DNA of 64,000 nt. It comes from Enterococcus sp. 4G2_DIV0659 (GTDB lineage: Bacteria > Bacillota > Bacilli > Lactobacillales > Enterococcaceae). Both the position numbers and the translations under genes were made by a program. The stretch is taken from assembly GCF_002140715.2 (NCBI RefSeq), contig NZ_NGLE02000001.1:2756001-2820000 (forward strand). The letters are read 5' to 3'. Under the pieces are notes generated by a model. That model saw only the letters and a program-made list of their open reading frames with translations. It was not told where the DNA came from and made no database searches. Of the stretch, positions 25,724 to 34,498 are shown piece by piece (the first letter of the stretch is position 1; every line of letters starts with the position of its first letter).

Positions 25724-26497
25724 ATGAAAATAAGGAAAATAGTAAGCAGTGTTGTAATGTGGGGCGTGATGTTAAGCATATTTTTTTTAAATATTCCCGC
25801 AATGGCACAAAATAAAGTGAGTGGAACAAGTTCTATAAGTGGAGTATTTTTTGAGGATACAAATATAAATGGTAAGAAAGATATCAACGAAAAAGGTCTT
25901 TCAGGTATATCGATTAAGTTAACTGATGAAAATGGAACTGAAATTCCAGGGAAAGAAGTAACGACAAGAGCGGATGGGAAATATATATTTGAAGGACTTG
26001 AAGGAAGAAACTATGCTTTGAAAATTGAAGTTCCTAAAGGTTACCGAGTCGTTACATCAAGATATTTTCAAATGGATAAAAATGGTCAGACGGGTTTCGT
26101 TAGTTTAGAAGAAAATGATCAATTCGAAGATGGTTGGTTAGGTTTTTATAAAACGGGTGGAACAAGTTCTATAAGTGGAGTATTTTTTGAGGATACAAAT
26201 ATAAATGGTAAGCAAGATATCAACGAAAAAGGCCTTTCAGGTATATCGATTAAGTTAACTGATGAAAATGGAACTGAAATTCCAGGGAAAGAAGTAACGA
26301 CAAGAGCGGATGGGAAATATATATTTGAAGGACTTGAAGGAAGAAACTATGCTTTGAAAATTGAAGTTCCTAAAGGTTACCGAGTCGTTACATCAAGATA
26401 TTTTCAAATGGATAAAAATGGTCAGACGGGTTTCGTTAGCTTAGAAGAAGATGATCAATTCGAGGATGGCTGGCTAGGGTTTTATAAGGAGAGATAG
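25724..26497 (+). CDS. Secreted protein of two duplicated SdrD B-like domains
   Basis: Secreted protein of 257 residues. A signal peptide (about 1-28, ending NIPAMAQ) is followed by two nearly identical 112-residue units. Each starts GTSSISGVFFEDTNINGK and contains the SdrD B-like hallmarks: an Asp/Asn-rich calcium-loop-like segment, GLSGISIKL, a DGKYIFEGL strand and PKGY. No cell-wall anchor is visible. AAAGGAGAT precedes the ATG. It is co-transcribed with the next gene, whose ribosome binding site lies in the last codons of this one, and their signal peptides are clearly paralogous. The 25445-25723 gap upstream shows no clear promoter. Confidence 0.78.
   Translation: MKIRKIVSSVVMWGVMLSIFFLNIPAMAQNKVSGTSSISGVFFEDTNINGKKDINEKGLSGISIKLTDENGTEIPGKEVTTRADGKYIFEGLEGRNYALKIEVPKGYRVVTSRYFQMDKNGQTGFVSLEENDQFEDGWLGFYKTGGTSSISGVFFEDTNINGKQDINEKGLSGISIKLTDENGTEIPGKEVTTRADGKYIFEGLEGRNYALKIEVPKGYRVVTSRYFQMDKNGQTGFVSLEEDDQFEDGWLGFYKER
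25823..26488 (+). repeat. Recent 336-bp tandem duplication in the SdrD B-like gene
   Basis: Unit 1 starts at 25823 and unit 2 at 26159 (336 bases, 112 codons). Only a handful of differences are visible, for example AAG/CAA giving Lys to Gln, and Asn to Asp near the end of the unit. The duplication is very recent or kept alike by recombination. Confidence 0.9.
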
Positions 26498-26498
26498 T

Positions 26499-28232
26499 AT
26501 GAACATAAAGAAAATAGTAAATAGTGTTGTAATGTTGGGCGTAATTTTGAGTGTATTTTGTTCAGGAGTTTCCGCAATGGCGCAAAAGAAAGTAGGTGAA
26601 GGTGGTACAGGGTCTATAAGTGGAATACTCTTTGTGGATCAAAACGGTAATGGCCAACAAGATCCCGGAGAACAAGGTCTTTCAGGCATATTAGTTAAAT
26701 TAATTGATAGCAAAGGAGTTGAAATCCCAGGAAAAGAATTCACAACAAAAGAAGATGGGAAATATATATTTGAAGGACTTGAGAGAAACAAATACGGGTT
26801 AAAAGTTTATATTCCTGAAGGCTATAAAGCGATTTCAGCGGGATATTTTCAATTAGATGAAAATGGACACACAAATTATGTTTCATTAAAAGAAGGCGAA
26901 AAATTTGAAGACGGTTCTATAGGTTTTTTCCCAAAGCCAGCTACGTTAAACGGCACGGTCTTCAACGATGAAGATCAAGATGGTAAAAAAGGAACAACTG
27001 AAATAGGAATTGGTGGTGTTGTGTTGGAGTTGCATCAGATTGGTGGTAAAGCTAATCCGGTAGCTACAACCACAACTACTGTTAATGGTAAGTATTCATT
27101 TACTAATATTCCCCCAAATGAAAAATACGAAGTAAGGGCAGTATCATTTCCAGATAAATATGAAGTAGTTCCAAACAAACATTTTGATAAAGATGCTAAA
27201 AGTGTTTCACCTTATCTTCTTAAACCAGAGGAACTAAGAAAAGGAGTCATGTTAGCACTTCATGAAAAGACTATTCCTAATATACCAGCGGAAGATATTA
27301 TTGTAGAGCCGAACCCATTAATCAAGTATGTTGGTGAGACGGGAACCTTGAAGGTGACATTAATACCAGCCGATACAACGGATAAAATTTTAGATTTTAA
27401 AGTTATGGATTCAAGTATTATGACTGTGGATGCATCAGGAAATTGGGAAGCTAAAAAAGTTGGCGAAACGGTGATTTCTGTAACAACGACCAATGGGAAA
27501 TCAAGCCTTGTAAAAGTAATTGTCAAAGAAAGAGAAGTACCAGTAGAGCACATTATTGTAGAGCCGAATCCGCTAATCAAATATGTTGGTGAGACAGGAA
27601 CCTTGAAGGTGACCTTTGTTCCGGAGAATGCAACGAATAAAGAATTGACTTTTGTAAGTGCAAATCCAGAAATTATGTCAGTGGATCAAAACGGTAATTG
27701 GGTAGCAAATAAAGTAGGGAAAACAACAATTACTGTTACACCATCAAGTGGACCAGCATTTGTTGTTGACGTGACAGTAAAGGCAAGGTCGGGCGTTGGT
27801 GCCACTTTCTATGATTATCCAGAATATTTAGGTTATTTCCATTATAAAGGAACAGGAACGGCAACAAACTTTGATGATGATTACAATGCTACAGAACCTT
27901 ATCCAGGTTTAGGAATCGATCATTACAAGGTTACAAAGGTTGGATACGTAACAGTTAAAGATACTGGAAAATATACTTTCTCTGTTGAAATTGATGACAA
28001 TGCAACTGTTTATTTAGATGATGAAAAAATTATCGACCGAGATTATTTCATCGGTGGTACCTTAACGAATTTCCGCTATTTAAAAGCTGGACAAACGATT
28101 AAAATACAAACAGAACATTTCAATAGAAAAGCACCCGTTTCATATTTCCATTTAAGATGGAGAACGCCAAGTAATCCATTTTCAGATAAAGCTATTCCAG
28201 ATGAAGCGATCACGATGGAACCTGGAGTGTAA
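26499..28232 (+). CDS. Secreted SdrD B-like / Big_2 / PA14 protein
   Basis: Secreted protein of 577 residues. Order: signal peptide (about 1-29), an SdrD B-like domain like those of the previous gene (about 38-148), a second prealbumin-like domain (NGTVFNDEDQDGKKGTTE, about 150-255), two bacterial Ig-like Big_2 domains (each beginning IIVEPNPLIKYVGETGTLKV, about 267-345 and 349-428), and a C-terminal PA14-like domain (about 430-560) with PYPGLG, VYLDDE and YLKAGQTI. No WxL, LPxTG or membrane anchor is seen. AAGGAGA lies within the end of the preceding gene. Confidence 0.8.
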   Translation: MNIKKIVNSVVMLGVILSVFCSGVSAMAQKKVGEGGTGSISGILFVDQNGNGQQDPGEQGLSGILVKLIDSKGVEIPGKEFTTKEDGKYIFEGLERNKYGLKVYIPEGYKAISAGYFQLDENGHTNYVSLKEGEKFEDGSIGFFPKPATLNGTVFNDEDQDGKKGTTEIGIGGVVLELHQIGGKANPVATTTTTVNGKYSFTNIPPNEKYEVRAVSFPDKYEVVPNKHFDKDAKSVSPYLLKPEELRKGVMLALHEKTIPNIPAEDIIVEPNPLIKYVGETGTLKVTLIPADTTDKILDFKVMDSSIMTVDASGNWEAKKVGETVISVTTTNGKSSLVKVIVKEREVPVEHIIVEPNPLIKYVGETGTLKVTFVPENATNKELTFVSANPEIMSVDQNGNWVANKVGKTTITVTPSSGPAFVVDVTVKARSGVGATFYDYPEYLGYFHYKGTGTATNFDDDYNATEPYPGLGIDHYKVTKVGYVTVKDTGKYTFSVEIDDNATVYLDDEKIIDRDYFIGGTLTNFRYLKAGQTIKIQTEHFNRKAPVSYFHLRWRTPSNPFSDKAIPDEAITMEPGV

Positions 28233-28264
28233 TTTATTGTAACTATTGGTATTAAAAAAACGTT

Positions 28265-28309
28265 ATAACAAGTTGCTTACAAAAGTGTAAGCAACTTGTT
28301 ATTTTTTTC
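28265..28309 (+). terminator. Intrinsic terminator after surface-protein region
   Basis: ATAACAAGTTGCTTAC and GTAAGCAACTTGTTAT form a perfect 16-bp stem with a six-base loop followed by seven T. Confidence 0.92.
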
Positions 28310-28365
28310 TATGGTACGTTTGTTGAAATTGGACTAGACTAACGTAGTAGAGAAAAGGAGCGATA

Positions 28366-29118
28366 ATGATGTTACAAGTTGAGAATTTATCTAAAACATA
28401 TGGCACTGAAATCAAGTATGAGGCCTTAAAAGGGTTGAATCTAACCGTCAATGATAGTGAATTTATTGGAATCATGGGACCTTCTGGAAGTGGGAAAAGT
28501 ACGTTCTTGAATCTTTTAGCAACGATCGATCAGCCTACATCAGGTCATATTCTATTGAATGGAAAAGACCCAAATCAATTGAACCAAGAAGAAATTGCGA
28601 AATTTAGAAGAAGAGAGCTAGGTTTTATTTTCCAAAGTTTTAATTTAATGCCAACATTAACGGTAGAAGAAAATATTATCTTGCCCTTAACGTTAGATGG
28701 AGAAAAGATTTCTGTTATGAAAGAAAAGTTGAATCTTTTAGCTGAGCGTTTAGGGATTGCTAGCCTTTTAAAAAAACGAATTGCAGAAATTTCTGGTGGA
28801 CAAGCACAGCGTGTAGCTGTTGCCAGAGCAATGATTCATCAGCCGCAATTATTACTAGCGGATGAGCCTACAGGAAATCTAGATACAAAATCCTCAAGGG
28901 ACGTTATGCAATTGTTACAGCAATTAAATGACGTAGAGAAAGCGACAATTTTGATGGTAACACATGATCCTCTGGCGGCCAGCTATTGCAAACGGATTGT
29001 TTTTATCAAAGATGGTGAACTAATTGATGAAATTCACCACAGTGGAAATCAAAAGATTTTTTACGATGAAATCATGATAAAACTATCTGAGATTGAAGGT
29101 GCAGATAGTGAATTTTAG
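28366..29118 (+). CDS. ABC transporter ATP-binding protein (BceA/MacB type)
   Basis: Cytoplasmic ATPase of 250 residues (or 249 from the second ATG at 28369). Walker A GPSGSGKST lies near 39-47, the Q-loop is FIFQSFNLMP, the signature is ISGGQAQR near 145, and Walker B is LLLADEPTGNLD. The sequence pattern matches the MacB/BceA/LolD class, which works with a large FtsX-type permease. It overlaps the permease gene. BceAB systems usually sense and confer resistance to peptide antibiotics, but no two-component system is adjacent here. Confidence 0.88.
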   Translation: MMLQVENLSKTYGTEIKYEALKGLNLTVNDSEFIGIMGPSGSGKSTFLNLLATIDQPTSGHILLNGKDPNQLNQEEIAKFRRRELGFIFQSFNLMPTLTVEENIILPLTLDGEKISVMKEKLNLLAERLGIASLLKKRIAEISGGQAQRVAVARAMIHQPQLLLADEPTGNLDTKSSRDVMQLLQQLNDVEKATILMVTHDPLAASYCKRIVFIKDGELIDEIHHSGNQKIFYDEIMIKLSEIEGADSEF

Positions 29119-30931
29119 TCAATTTGTTGTTCGAAATACCCTGAGAAATAAGCATTTATACATGGCTTATTTTCTGAGTACCTTGTTTTCAGTGATGGTA
29201 TTTTTCACATTCACAGTATTTGCTTTCCATCCTGCCTTATCAAATGATCTGAATAAGAATGCTCAGATGGGCATGCTGGCTGCGGCCATTATTATTTACG
29301 GATTTGCTTTCTTTTTTGTTCTGTATTCGATGGATGTTTTTATCCAGTCTCGGAAAAAGGAATTTGGTTTGTTGATGATTCAGGGAATGAGTCCAAAGCA
29401 GTTAAAAAAAATGGTATTTATAGAAAATCTGGTTATCGGTTTTTTTGCAACAATTATAGGAAGTTTAGCAGGAATTGGATTTTCACAAATTATTTTATGG
29501 TTAAGTAATCAATTGATGCATGTGGAATTTGGCTTTTATTTTCCTTTGCAAGCACTCGTTTTGACAGTGTTCTCGTTCATTGTTTTATTTTTAGCTATTT
29601 CGATTTTTATTCAATTTCGTTTACCTAAGTTAAAAGTACAAGAATTATTAAAAGCAGGAGATCTAGGTAAAGGAACCATAAAAAATTCGCGTATCAAGGC
29701 TATTTTAGCTGTTTTATTGATAGGAACAGGATATGCTGTTGCGTTATTAGTAAATGGATTATTAGTACCAATGGTTATGCTTCCAGTGATCTTTTTAGTC
29801 GTTGTAGGAACAAGATTTTTATTTAATCAATTAAGTGTTTCCATCATTGAACGATTAAAAAAGAAACAAACTATTTTTTGGAAAAAAACGAATATGGTTG
29901 TTTTTTCTGATCTAGCTTTTCGGATGAAAGATAATGCACGTTCATTTTTCTTAGTTTCTATCATATCAACTGTGGCTTTTGCAGCGATCGGTACATTATA
30001 TGGTTTTCAAAATATGATTTTGGATGGCATGAATCAGGTGCCTTTTGAATTTCAAATTACAGGAATGGATGAAGAAACAACGAAAATCAAGCAAGAGTTT
30101 GGGCAGGTCTTGGTAGAGAAAGGGATTCAAGTAGATGAAGGCGAGCTGAATATGTACACTGACAAAGACCAAATTAATTTTATTAAAGAGTCAGAGTATA
30201 ATCGGTTAGCAGAAATTGCTAAAAAACCAACCATTCAAACACAAGGACAAGCTGTCCAATTACTATCAAAGAATACGGTTGGCACTAAAGAAGCTAAAAT
30301 TAATGAAGTTAAGTTACCTGATGGCACAAACTTACCAGTCGTAAAAACAGATGAGACAACGTTGCTTTCTTCTTATAGTAGAAATATACTTGTTCCGGAT
30401 AAGACTGATTTACAAAGTCTAGAACGTACGATGACGACCATTTGGCAACCAAAAAATCTTAGTTATGATGAACTTATTTCACTTGGGAAATTTCAAGAAA
30501 AAAATATCCCTTTTATGGCAAAAACTTATTCAAAACAATCGATCACAGATGCTTATGCTCCTATTTTGTTTGTAGGAATCTTTATCGGAATCGTCTTTTT
30601 TGTTTCTGCTGGAAGTTTCTTGTATTTCAGATTATATAGTGACATGGATGTGGATGTTGAAAAATTCAAGATGATTTATAAAATGGGCTTAACAAAGAAA
30701 GAATTGAAAAAAATGATCTACCAGCAGGTCGGTATATTATTCTTCACGCCAATCATTGTATCTGTTATCCATGGAGCAGTAGCTTTGACTGCGATGTATC
30801 ATATGTTTAATCAAGGCATGCAAGTAGCTGGCTGGCAAGTACTAGGAGTGTTTGTAGTCATTCAACTTGTGTATTATCTTGTTGCTCGAGTTTTTTATTT
30901 CAAAAAAGTGTATCGCTTGGTTCAAGCATAA
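29108..30931 (+). CDS. ABC transporter permease, FtsX/BceB-like
   Basis: Membrane component of the transporter with the preceding ATPase. From the GTG at 29108 it is 607 residues. This start follows GAAGGTG and gives the usual (M)NFSQFVVRNTLRNKHLYM opening; a TTG at 29093 is an alternative. Two FtsX-type blocks are present, with ten predicted helices, and a large extracellular region of about 200 residues lies near 310-490, the position of the peptide-sensing domain in BceB. Overlap with the ATPase gene by 11 bases suggests coupling. The substrate is unknown. Confidence 0.82.
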   Translation: MNFSQFVVRNTLRNKHLYMAYFLSTLFSVMVFFTFTVFAFHPALSNDLNKNAQMGMLAAAIIIYGFAFFFVLYSMDVFIQSRKKEFGLLMIQGMSPKQLKKMVFIENLVIGFFATIIGSLAGIGFSQIILWLSNQLMHVEFGFYFPLQALVLTVFSFIVLFLAISIFIQFRLPKLKVQELLKAGDLGKGTIKNSRIKAILAVLLIGTGYAVALLVNGLLVPMVMLPVIFLVVVGTRFLFNQLSVSIIERLKKKQTIFWKKTNMVVFSDLAFRMKDNARSFFLVSIISTVAFAAIGTLYGFQNMILDGMNQVPFEFQITGMDEETTKIKQEFGQVLVEKGIQVDEGELNMYTDKDQINFIKESEYNRLAEIAKKPTIQTQGQAVQLLSKNTVGTKEAKINEVKLPDGTNLPVVKTDETTLLSSYSRNILVPDKTDLQSLERTMTTIWQPKNLSYDELISLGKFQEKNIPFMAKTYSKQSITDAYAPILFVGIFIGIVFFVSAGSFLYFRLYSDMDVDVEKFKMIYKMGLTKKELKKMIYQQVGILFFTPIIVSVIHGAVALTAMYHMFNQGMQVAGWQVLGVFVVIQLVYYLVARVFYFKKVYRLVQA

Positions 30932-30937
30932 TAAATT

Positions 30938-30980
30938 AAAGTTGGTAAAAACGGAGGTACCGTTTTTTATCAACTTTTTT
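30938..30980 (+). terminator. Intrinsic terminator after ABC permease
   Basis: AAAGTTGGTAAAAACGG pairs with CCGTTTTTTATCAACTTT and runs into T residues. Confidence 0.85.
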
Positions 30981-31096
30981 ATTTATTAAATTAAGTGAGA
31001 TTGAACATAGGATAATCTGGATCGCTTATGGACAAATTGAGTACAATAAGTTATAGTTATGAAGCGAATGTTTAGAAGAAATGAGGAAGAAAACTA

Positions 31097-32167
31097 GTGG
31101 AAAAAGCATCCATTTATGGTCTAACAAAAGAAGAACTTATTTCATGGTTTATTGAACATGACGAGAAAAAGTTTCGCGCGACTCAAGTGTGGGAATGGCT
31201 TTATATTAAGCGTGTCACAACTTTTAAAGAAATGACCAATCTATCAAAAGAATTAATTGCATTATTAGAAGAAAACTTTATTATCAATCCATTGCGTCAA
31301 GTGATTATTCAAGAAGCAAAAGATGGTACAGTGAAGTATCTATTTGAGTTGCCGGATAAAAACATGATCGAAACTGTATTGATGCGTCAAGAATATGGTT
31401 TGTCTGTTTGTGTAACAACTCAAGTGGGTTGTAATATTGGCTGTACGTTTTGTGCAAGCGGCTTATTGAAAAAACAACGTGATTTGACAGCTGGAGAAAT
31501 TGTTGCACAAATCATGTTAGTTCAACATTATTTTGATGAGCGTGGGCAAGGAGAACGTGTGAGTCACATTGTTGTAATGGGGATCGGTGAACCATTTGAT
31601 AATTATGACAACTTAATGAATTTCCTACATACAATCAATGATGCTAAAGGTTTAGCAATTGGTGCGCGTCATATTACGGTATCTACAAGCGGATTGGTGC
31701 CAAAAATCAAAGAGTTCGCGGATAATGGCTTACAAGTCAATTTAGCGATCTCTTTACATGCGCCAAATAATGATGTACGTACATCGATTATGCGAATCAA
31801 TCGTAGTTTCCCAATTGAAAAATTGATGGAAGCGGTCGATGAGTATCTTGAAAAAACAAATCGTCGTATCACGTTTGAATATATTATGTTAAATCATGTC
31901 AATGATCGCCCAGAACATGCGCAACAATTGGCAAACTTATTAAAGGACAAGAAAAAACTGACCTATGTTAACTTAATTCCGTACAATCCTGTTAGTGAAC
32001 ATGATCAGTACAGCCGAAGTGATAAAGCAGATGTGTTGAAGTTTTATGACATTCTAAAGAAAAATGGTGTCAATTGCGTAATCAGAAAAGAACATGGAAC
32101 AGATATCGATGCAGCTTGCGGACAATTGAGAAGCAAGCAAATAAAAAAAGCTGAGAAAAGCGTTTAA
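31097..32167 (+). CDS. rlmN: 23S rRNA (A2503-C2)/tRNA (A37-C2) methyltransferase
   Basis: Radical-SAM enzyme that methylates C2 of A2503 in 23S rRNA and of A37 in some tRNAs. The 356 residues have the radical-SAM cluster motif CxxxCxxC at Cys112, Cys116 and Cys119 (GCNIGCTFC), and a conserved C-terminal Cys in [10 protein letters not shown] near residue 340. The GTG start at 31097 follows GAGGAAG. The last nine codons lie inside the first copy of a tandem repeat that continues past the stop. Confidence 0.95.
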   Translation: MEKASIYGLTKEELISWFIEHDEKKFRATQVWEWLYIKRVTTFKEMTNLSKELIALLEENFIINPLRQVIIQEAKDGTVKYLFELPDKNMIETVLMRQEYGLSVCVTTQVGCNIGCTFCASGLLKKQRDLTAGEIVAQIMLVQHYFDERGQGERVSHIVVMGIGEPFDNYDNLMNFLHTINDAKGLAIGARHITVSTSGLVPKIKEFADNGLQVNLAISLHAPNNDVRTSIMRINRSFPIEKLMEAVDEYLEKTNRRITFEYIMLNHVNDRPEHAQQLANLLKDKKKLTYVNLIPYNPVSEHDQYSRSDKADVLKFYDILKKNGVNCVIRKEHGTDIDAACGQLRSKQIKKAEKSV

Positions 32168-32531
32168 TCCTGTAGAAAATTAGGAATCAGAATTTGGAAC
32201 CGCCATTGTTCCAGAATCAGATTATCTATTTTCCATAAGGATTGCTTCAAGAATCTAGCCTATAAAAAAAGCTGAGAGAAGCGTTTAATCCTGTAGAAAA
32301 TTAGGAATCAGGCTTTGGAACCGCCATTGTTCCAGAATCAGATTATCTATTTTCCATAAGGATTGCTTCAAGAAGCTAGCCTATAAAAAAAGCTGAGAGA
32401 AGCGTTTAATCCTGTAGAAAATTAGGAATCAGGCTTTGGAACCGCCATTGTTCCAGAATCAGATTATCTATTTTCCATAAGGATTGCTTCAAGAAGCTAG
32501 CCTATAAAAAAGCTGAAAGAAGCGTTTAATC
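32141..32531. repeat. 121-bp tandem repeat array including the rlmN 3' end
   Basis: Copies begin at 32141, 32262 and 32383 (121 bases each), and a 28-base partial copy starts at 32504. Each unit begins with the last rlmN codons (AAAAAAAGCTGAGAGAAGCG then TTTAA). It includes a small hairpin, TGGAAC/GTTCCA, with a seven-base loop. Copies 2 and 3 are nearly identical; copy 1 differs at a few positions and includes the true rlmN stop. There is no spacer variation, so this is not CRISPR. Confidence 0.92.
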
Positions 32532-32552
32532 GTTGAGATGGAGAACAACAAA

Positions 32553-32593
32553 ATAAGCAGGGATGAAATCATTTGATTTTATCCTTGCTTATT
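32553..32593. terminator. Bidirectional terminator between rlmN repeats and lysR-type gene
   Basis: ATAAGCAGGGATGAAATC pairs with GATTTTATCCTTGCTTAT around a short loop, allowing wobble pairs, and is flanked by A- and T-rich sequence. Confidence 0.7.
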
Positions 32594-32595
32594 TA

Positions 32596-33525
32596 TTATT
32601 CCTCTTCAAAAATCGTAAATCCATAATCCACGATGTGTTCCTTTAAATACCGCAAATATTCCTTCCCCATTGGAGATAAGGTCATCTGAGCTGGCTGAAT
32701 CCAACCGATCTCCATGGTTTCTTCAATCTCTAAAGGAATCGCCACAATGTTTTCATCATTTAGCTCACGACTTAAGACCCCAGAACTAATAGTATAGCCA
32801 TCAAGCCCAATTAAAAAATTGAATAAAGTAGCTCGATCGCTGACACGAATACTTTTTTTATGATAACGTGTGCTCAAAATTTCTTCTGAAAAATAAAAAG
32901 AATTAAACTGTCCTTGCTCAAAAGAAAGATAGGGAAAGTCTTCTAAATCCGTTAAAGTTACTGTTTTTTTCCCGACTAAAGGATTTCGTTTGCTGACAAA
33001 GACATGTGGATAAGCAGTGAATAGTGGATGGAAAATGAGCTGTTTTTCTCTTAAAAGTTTGCGAATGACCTTTTCATTGAAGGCGTTTAAATACAAAATG
33101 CCTAATTCACTTTGAAAATTACTGACATCTTCAATAATATTACTTGTCTGAGTTTCTCGAAAGGTAAATTCATATTCATTTTTTTCATAAGATTTGATCA
33201 ACTGGACAAATGCATGGACTGCAAAAGCGTAGTGCTGGGCTGAAACAGAAAATAGCCTACGTCTAGTCTCTGCTCCTTTATATTTTTCTTCCATCAAATC
33301 CACTTGCTCCAAAATTTGACGAGCATAGGATAAAAATTCTGTTCCTTCAGTTGTTAGAATCATCCCTTTTTGTGTGCGTTGGAAAATTTGAATGCCCATT
33401 TCTTGTTCCAATTCCTTAACGGCGTTAGAAAGACTAGGCTGAGTAATAAACAGCTGTTTTGCTGCTTCATTAACTGAACCTAATTCAACGATTTTTACAA
33501 TGTAATCTAATTGTCTGATTCTCAT
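32596..33525 (-). CDS. LysR-family transcriptional regulator
   Basis: DNA-binding regulator of 309 residues. The N-terminal winged helix has the LysR signature SVNEAAKQLFITQPSLSNAV (about 17-36), and a periplasmic-binding-protein-like effector domain spans about 90-300. The ATG follows GAAAGGAGG. It stands alone, with no divergent gene close by. The target and ligand cannot be told; some Gram-positive relatives control sulfur amino acid or capsule genes. The upstream 33526-33666 contains the palindrome CCTAGCTAGG (about 33584-33593), a possible operator. Confidence 0.85.
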   Translation of the reverse strand: MRIRQLDYIVKIVELGSVNEAAKQLFITQPSLSNAVKELEQEMGIQIFQRTQKGMILTTEGTEFLSYARQILEQVDLMEEKYKGAETRRRLFSVSAQHYAFAVHAFVQLIKSYEKNEYEFTFRETQTSNIIEDVSNFQSELGILYLNAFNEKVIRKLLREKQLIFHPLFTAYPHVFVSKRNPLVGKKTVTLTDLEDFPYLSFEQGQFNSFYFSEEILSTRYHKKSIRVSDRATLFNFLIGLDGYTISSGVLSRELNDENIVAIPLEIEETMEIGWIQPAQMTLSPMGKEYLRYLKEHIVDYGFTIFEEE

Positions 33526-33666
33526 GATATCCTCCTTTCATTGAAAAACAAAATAAACTTGTGGATCTTCGGATAAACAGATAGCCTAGCTAGGGGAATA
33601 GCTGCAAAAAATCTGTAAATTATTTCTGACCATTATAGCATAAATTACCGATTTTTAAACAAATAA

Positions 33667-33708
33667 AATACTGAAAAGAAAACAATCAATGTCTTCTCTC
33701 AGTATTTA
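33667..33708 (-). terminator. Terminator of the deoR-type gene
   Basis: AAATACTGA and TCAGTATTT form the base of an imperfect hairpin just after the minus-strand stop codon. Confidence 0.5.
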
Positions 33709-33714
33709 ACATGT

Positions 33715-34482
33715 TTAAACTTCAACTTGAATGACTTGCACGCCTTGTTTTTCAATATCACGAAGAACTTCTGGCGGAGCAAATGTATCGGTGATCAAAT
33801 AGTTGATGTCTTTGATATGACCACTTGTAAAATTTGAAGAAAAACCAATTTTACGATAGTCTGCTACGACGATAACTAATCCATTTGTTCGCTCGATAAT
33901 CAATGAATTAATTTTGGATTCATGTAAGACAGGTGTTGTGATGCCATTTTCTATACTAAGACCGGAGCAGCCTATAATTGAAATATCTGATGACATCTTT
34001 GAAAATGAATCGATAGCAATATCACCAACTAGAGCTTCTTTTGGAAAACGAATTTCTCCTCCTGATAAAATAACAGTTGAATTGGGATTATGATCAAGAT
34101 TAGCGACTTTTACATTATTTGTGACAATCGTCACGCGCTTATTCTCTAAATTTTTTAAAGAGGATAAAGCGGTCGAGCCAGTATTGATAAATAACGTATC
34201 TCCGTCTTTAACAAATTCAGCTGCTTTTTTAGCAATTGTATTTTTTAAAACCTCAAGCTCCTCATTGTAGTCTGCCGTTCCAGTTTTTTTAACAATTCGG
34301 GCTTTTCCATGCTCTCGGTGCACTAATCCCATCTTTTCTAAAGCAGTTAAATCTCGTCGAACAGTTATTTCAGAGACAGCCAGTTTTGTGCTTATGTCTT
34401 TTACTAATAAAGGATCATCAGCGGTGAGTAAGGATAGTAACTTTTCACGACGTTCTTTAATTGTTTTGTGCGAACTTTTCAT
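33715..34482 (-). CDS. DeoR-family regulator, probable ula operon repressor
   Basis: Cytoplasmic repressor of 255 residues. A DeoR winged helix (VKDISTKLAVSEITVRRDL, about 27-45) is followed by a DeoRC sensor domain (about 75-230) with the conserved DTLFINTGSTA near 98-108, which normally binds a phosphorylated sugar. It lies divergent from, and one gene away from, the ascorbate operon, so control of ulaGCABDEF is the natural inference, comparable to UlaR. GTGGAGG precedes the ATG. It is downstream of, and probably co-transcribed with, the membrane protein gene at 34499-35263. Confidence 0.82.
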   Translation of the reverse strand: MKSSHKTIKERREKLLSLLTADDPLLVKDISTKLAVSEITVRRDLTALEKMGLVHREHGKARIVKKTGTADYNEELEVLKNTIAKKAAEFVKDGDTLFINTGSTALSSLKNLENKRVTIVTNNVKVANLDHNPNSTVILSGGEIRFPKEALVGDIAIDSFSKMSSDISIIGCSGLSIENGITTPVLHESKINSLIIERTNGLVIVVADYRKIGFSSNFTSGHIKDINYLITDTFAPPEVLRDIEKQGVQVIQVEV

Positions 34483-34498
34483 TTCAATTCCTCCACTT

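Noticed and set aside
32141..32531. CRISPR array
   Set aside because: Units are contiguous 121-bp copies without unique spacers, and no cas gene is nearby.
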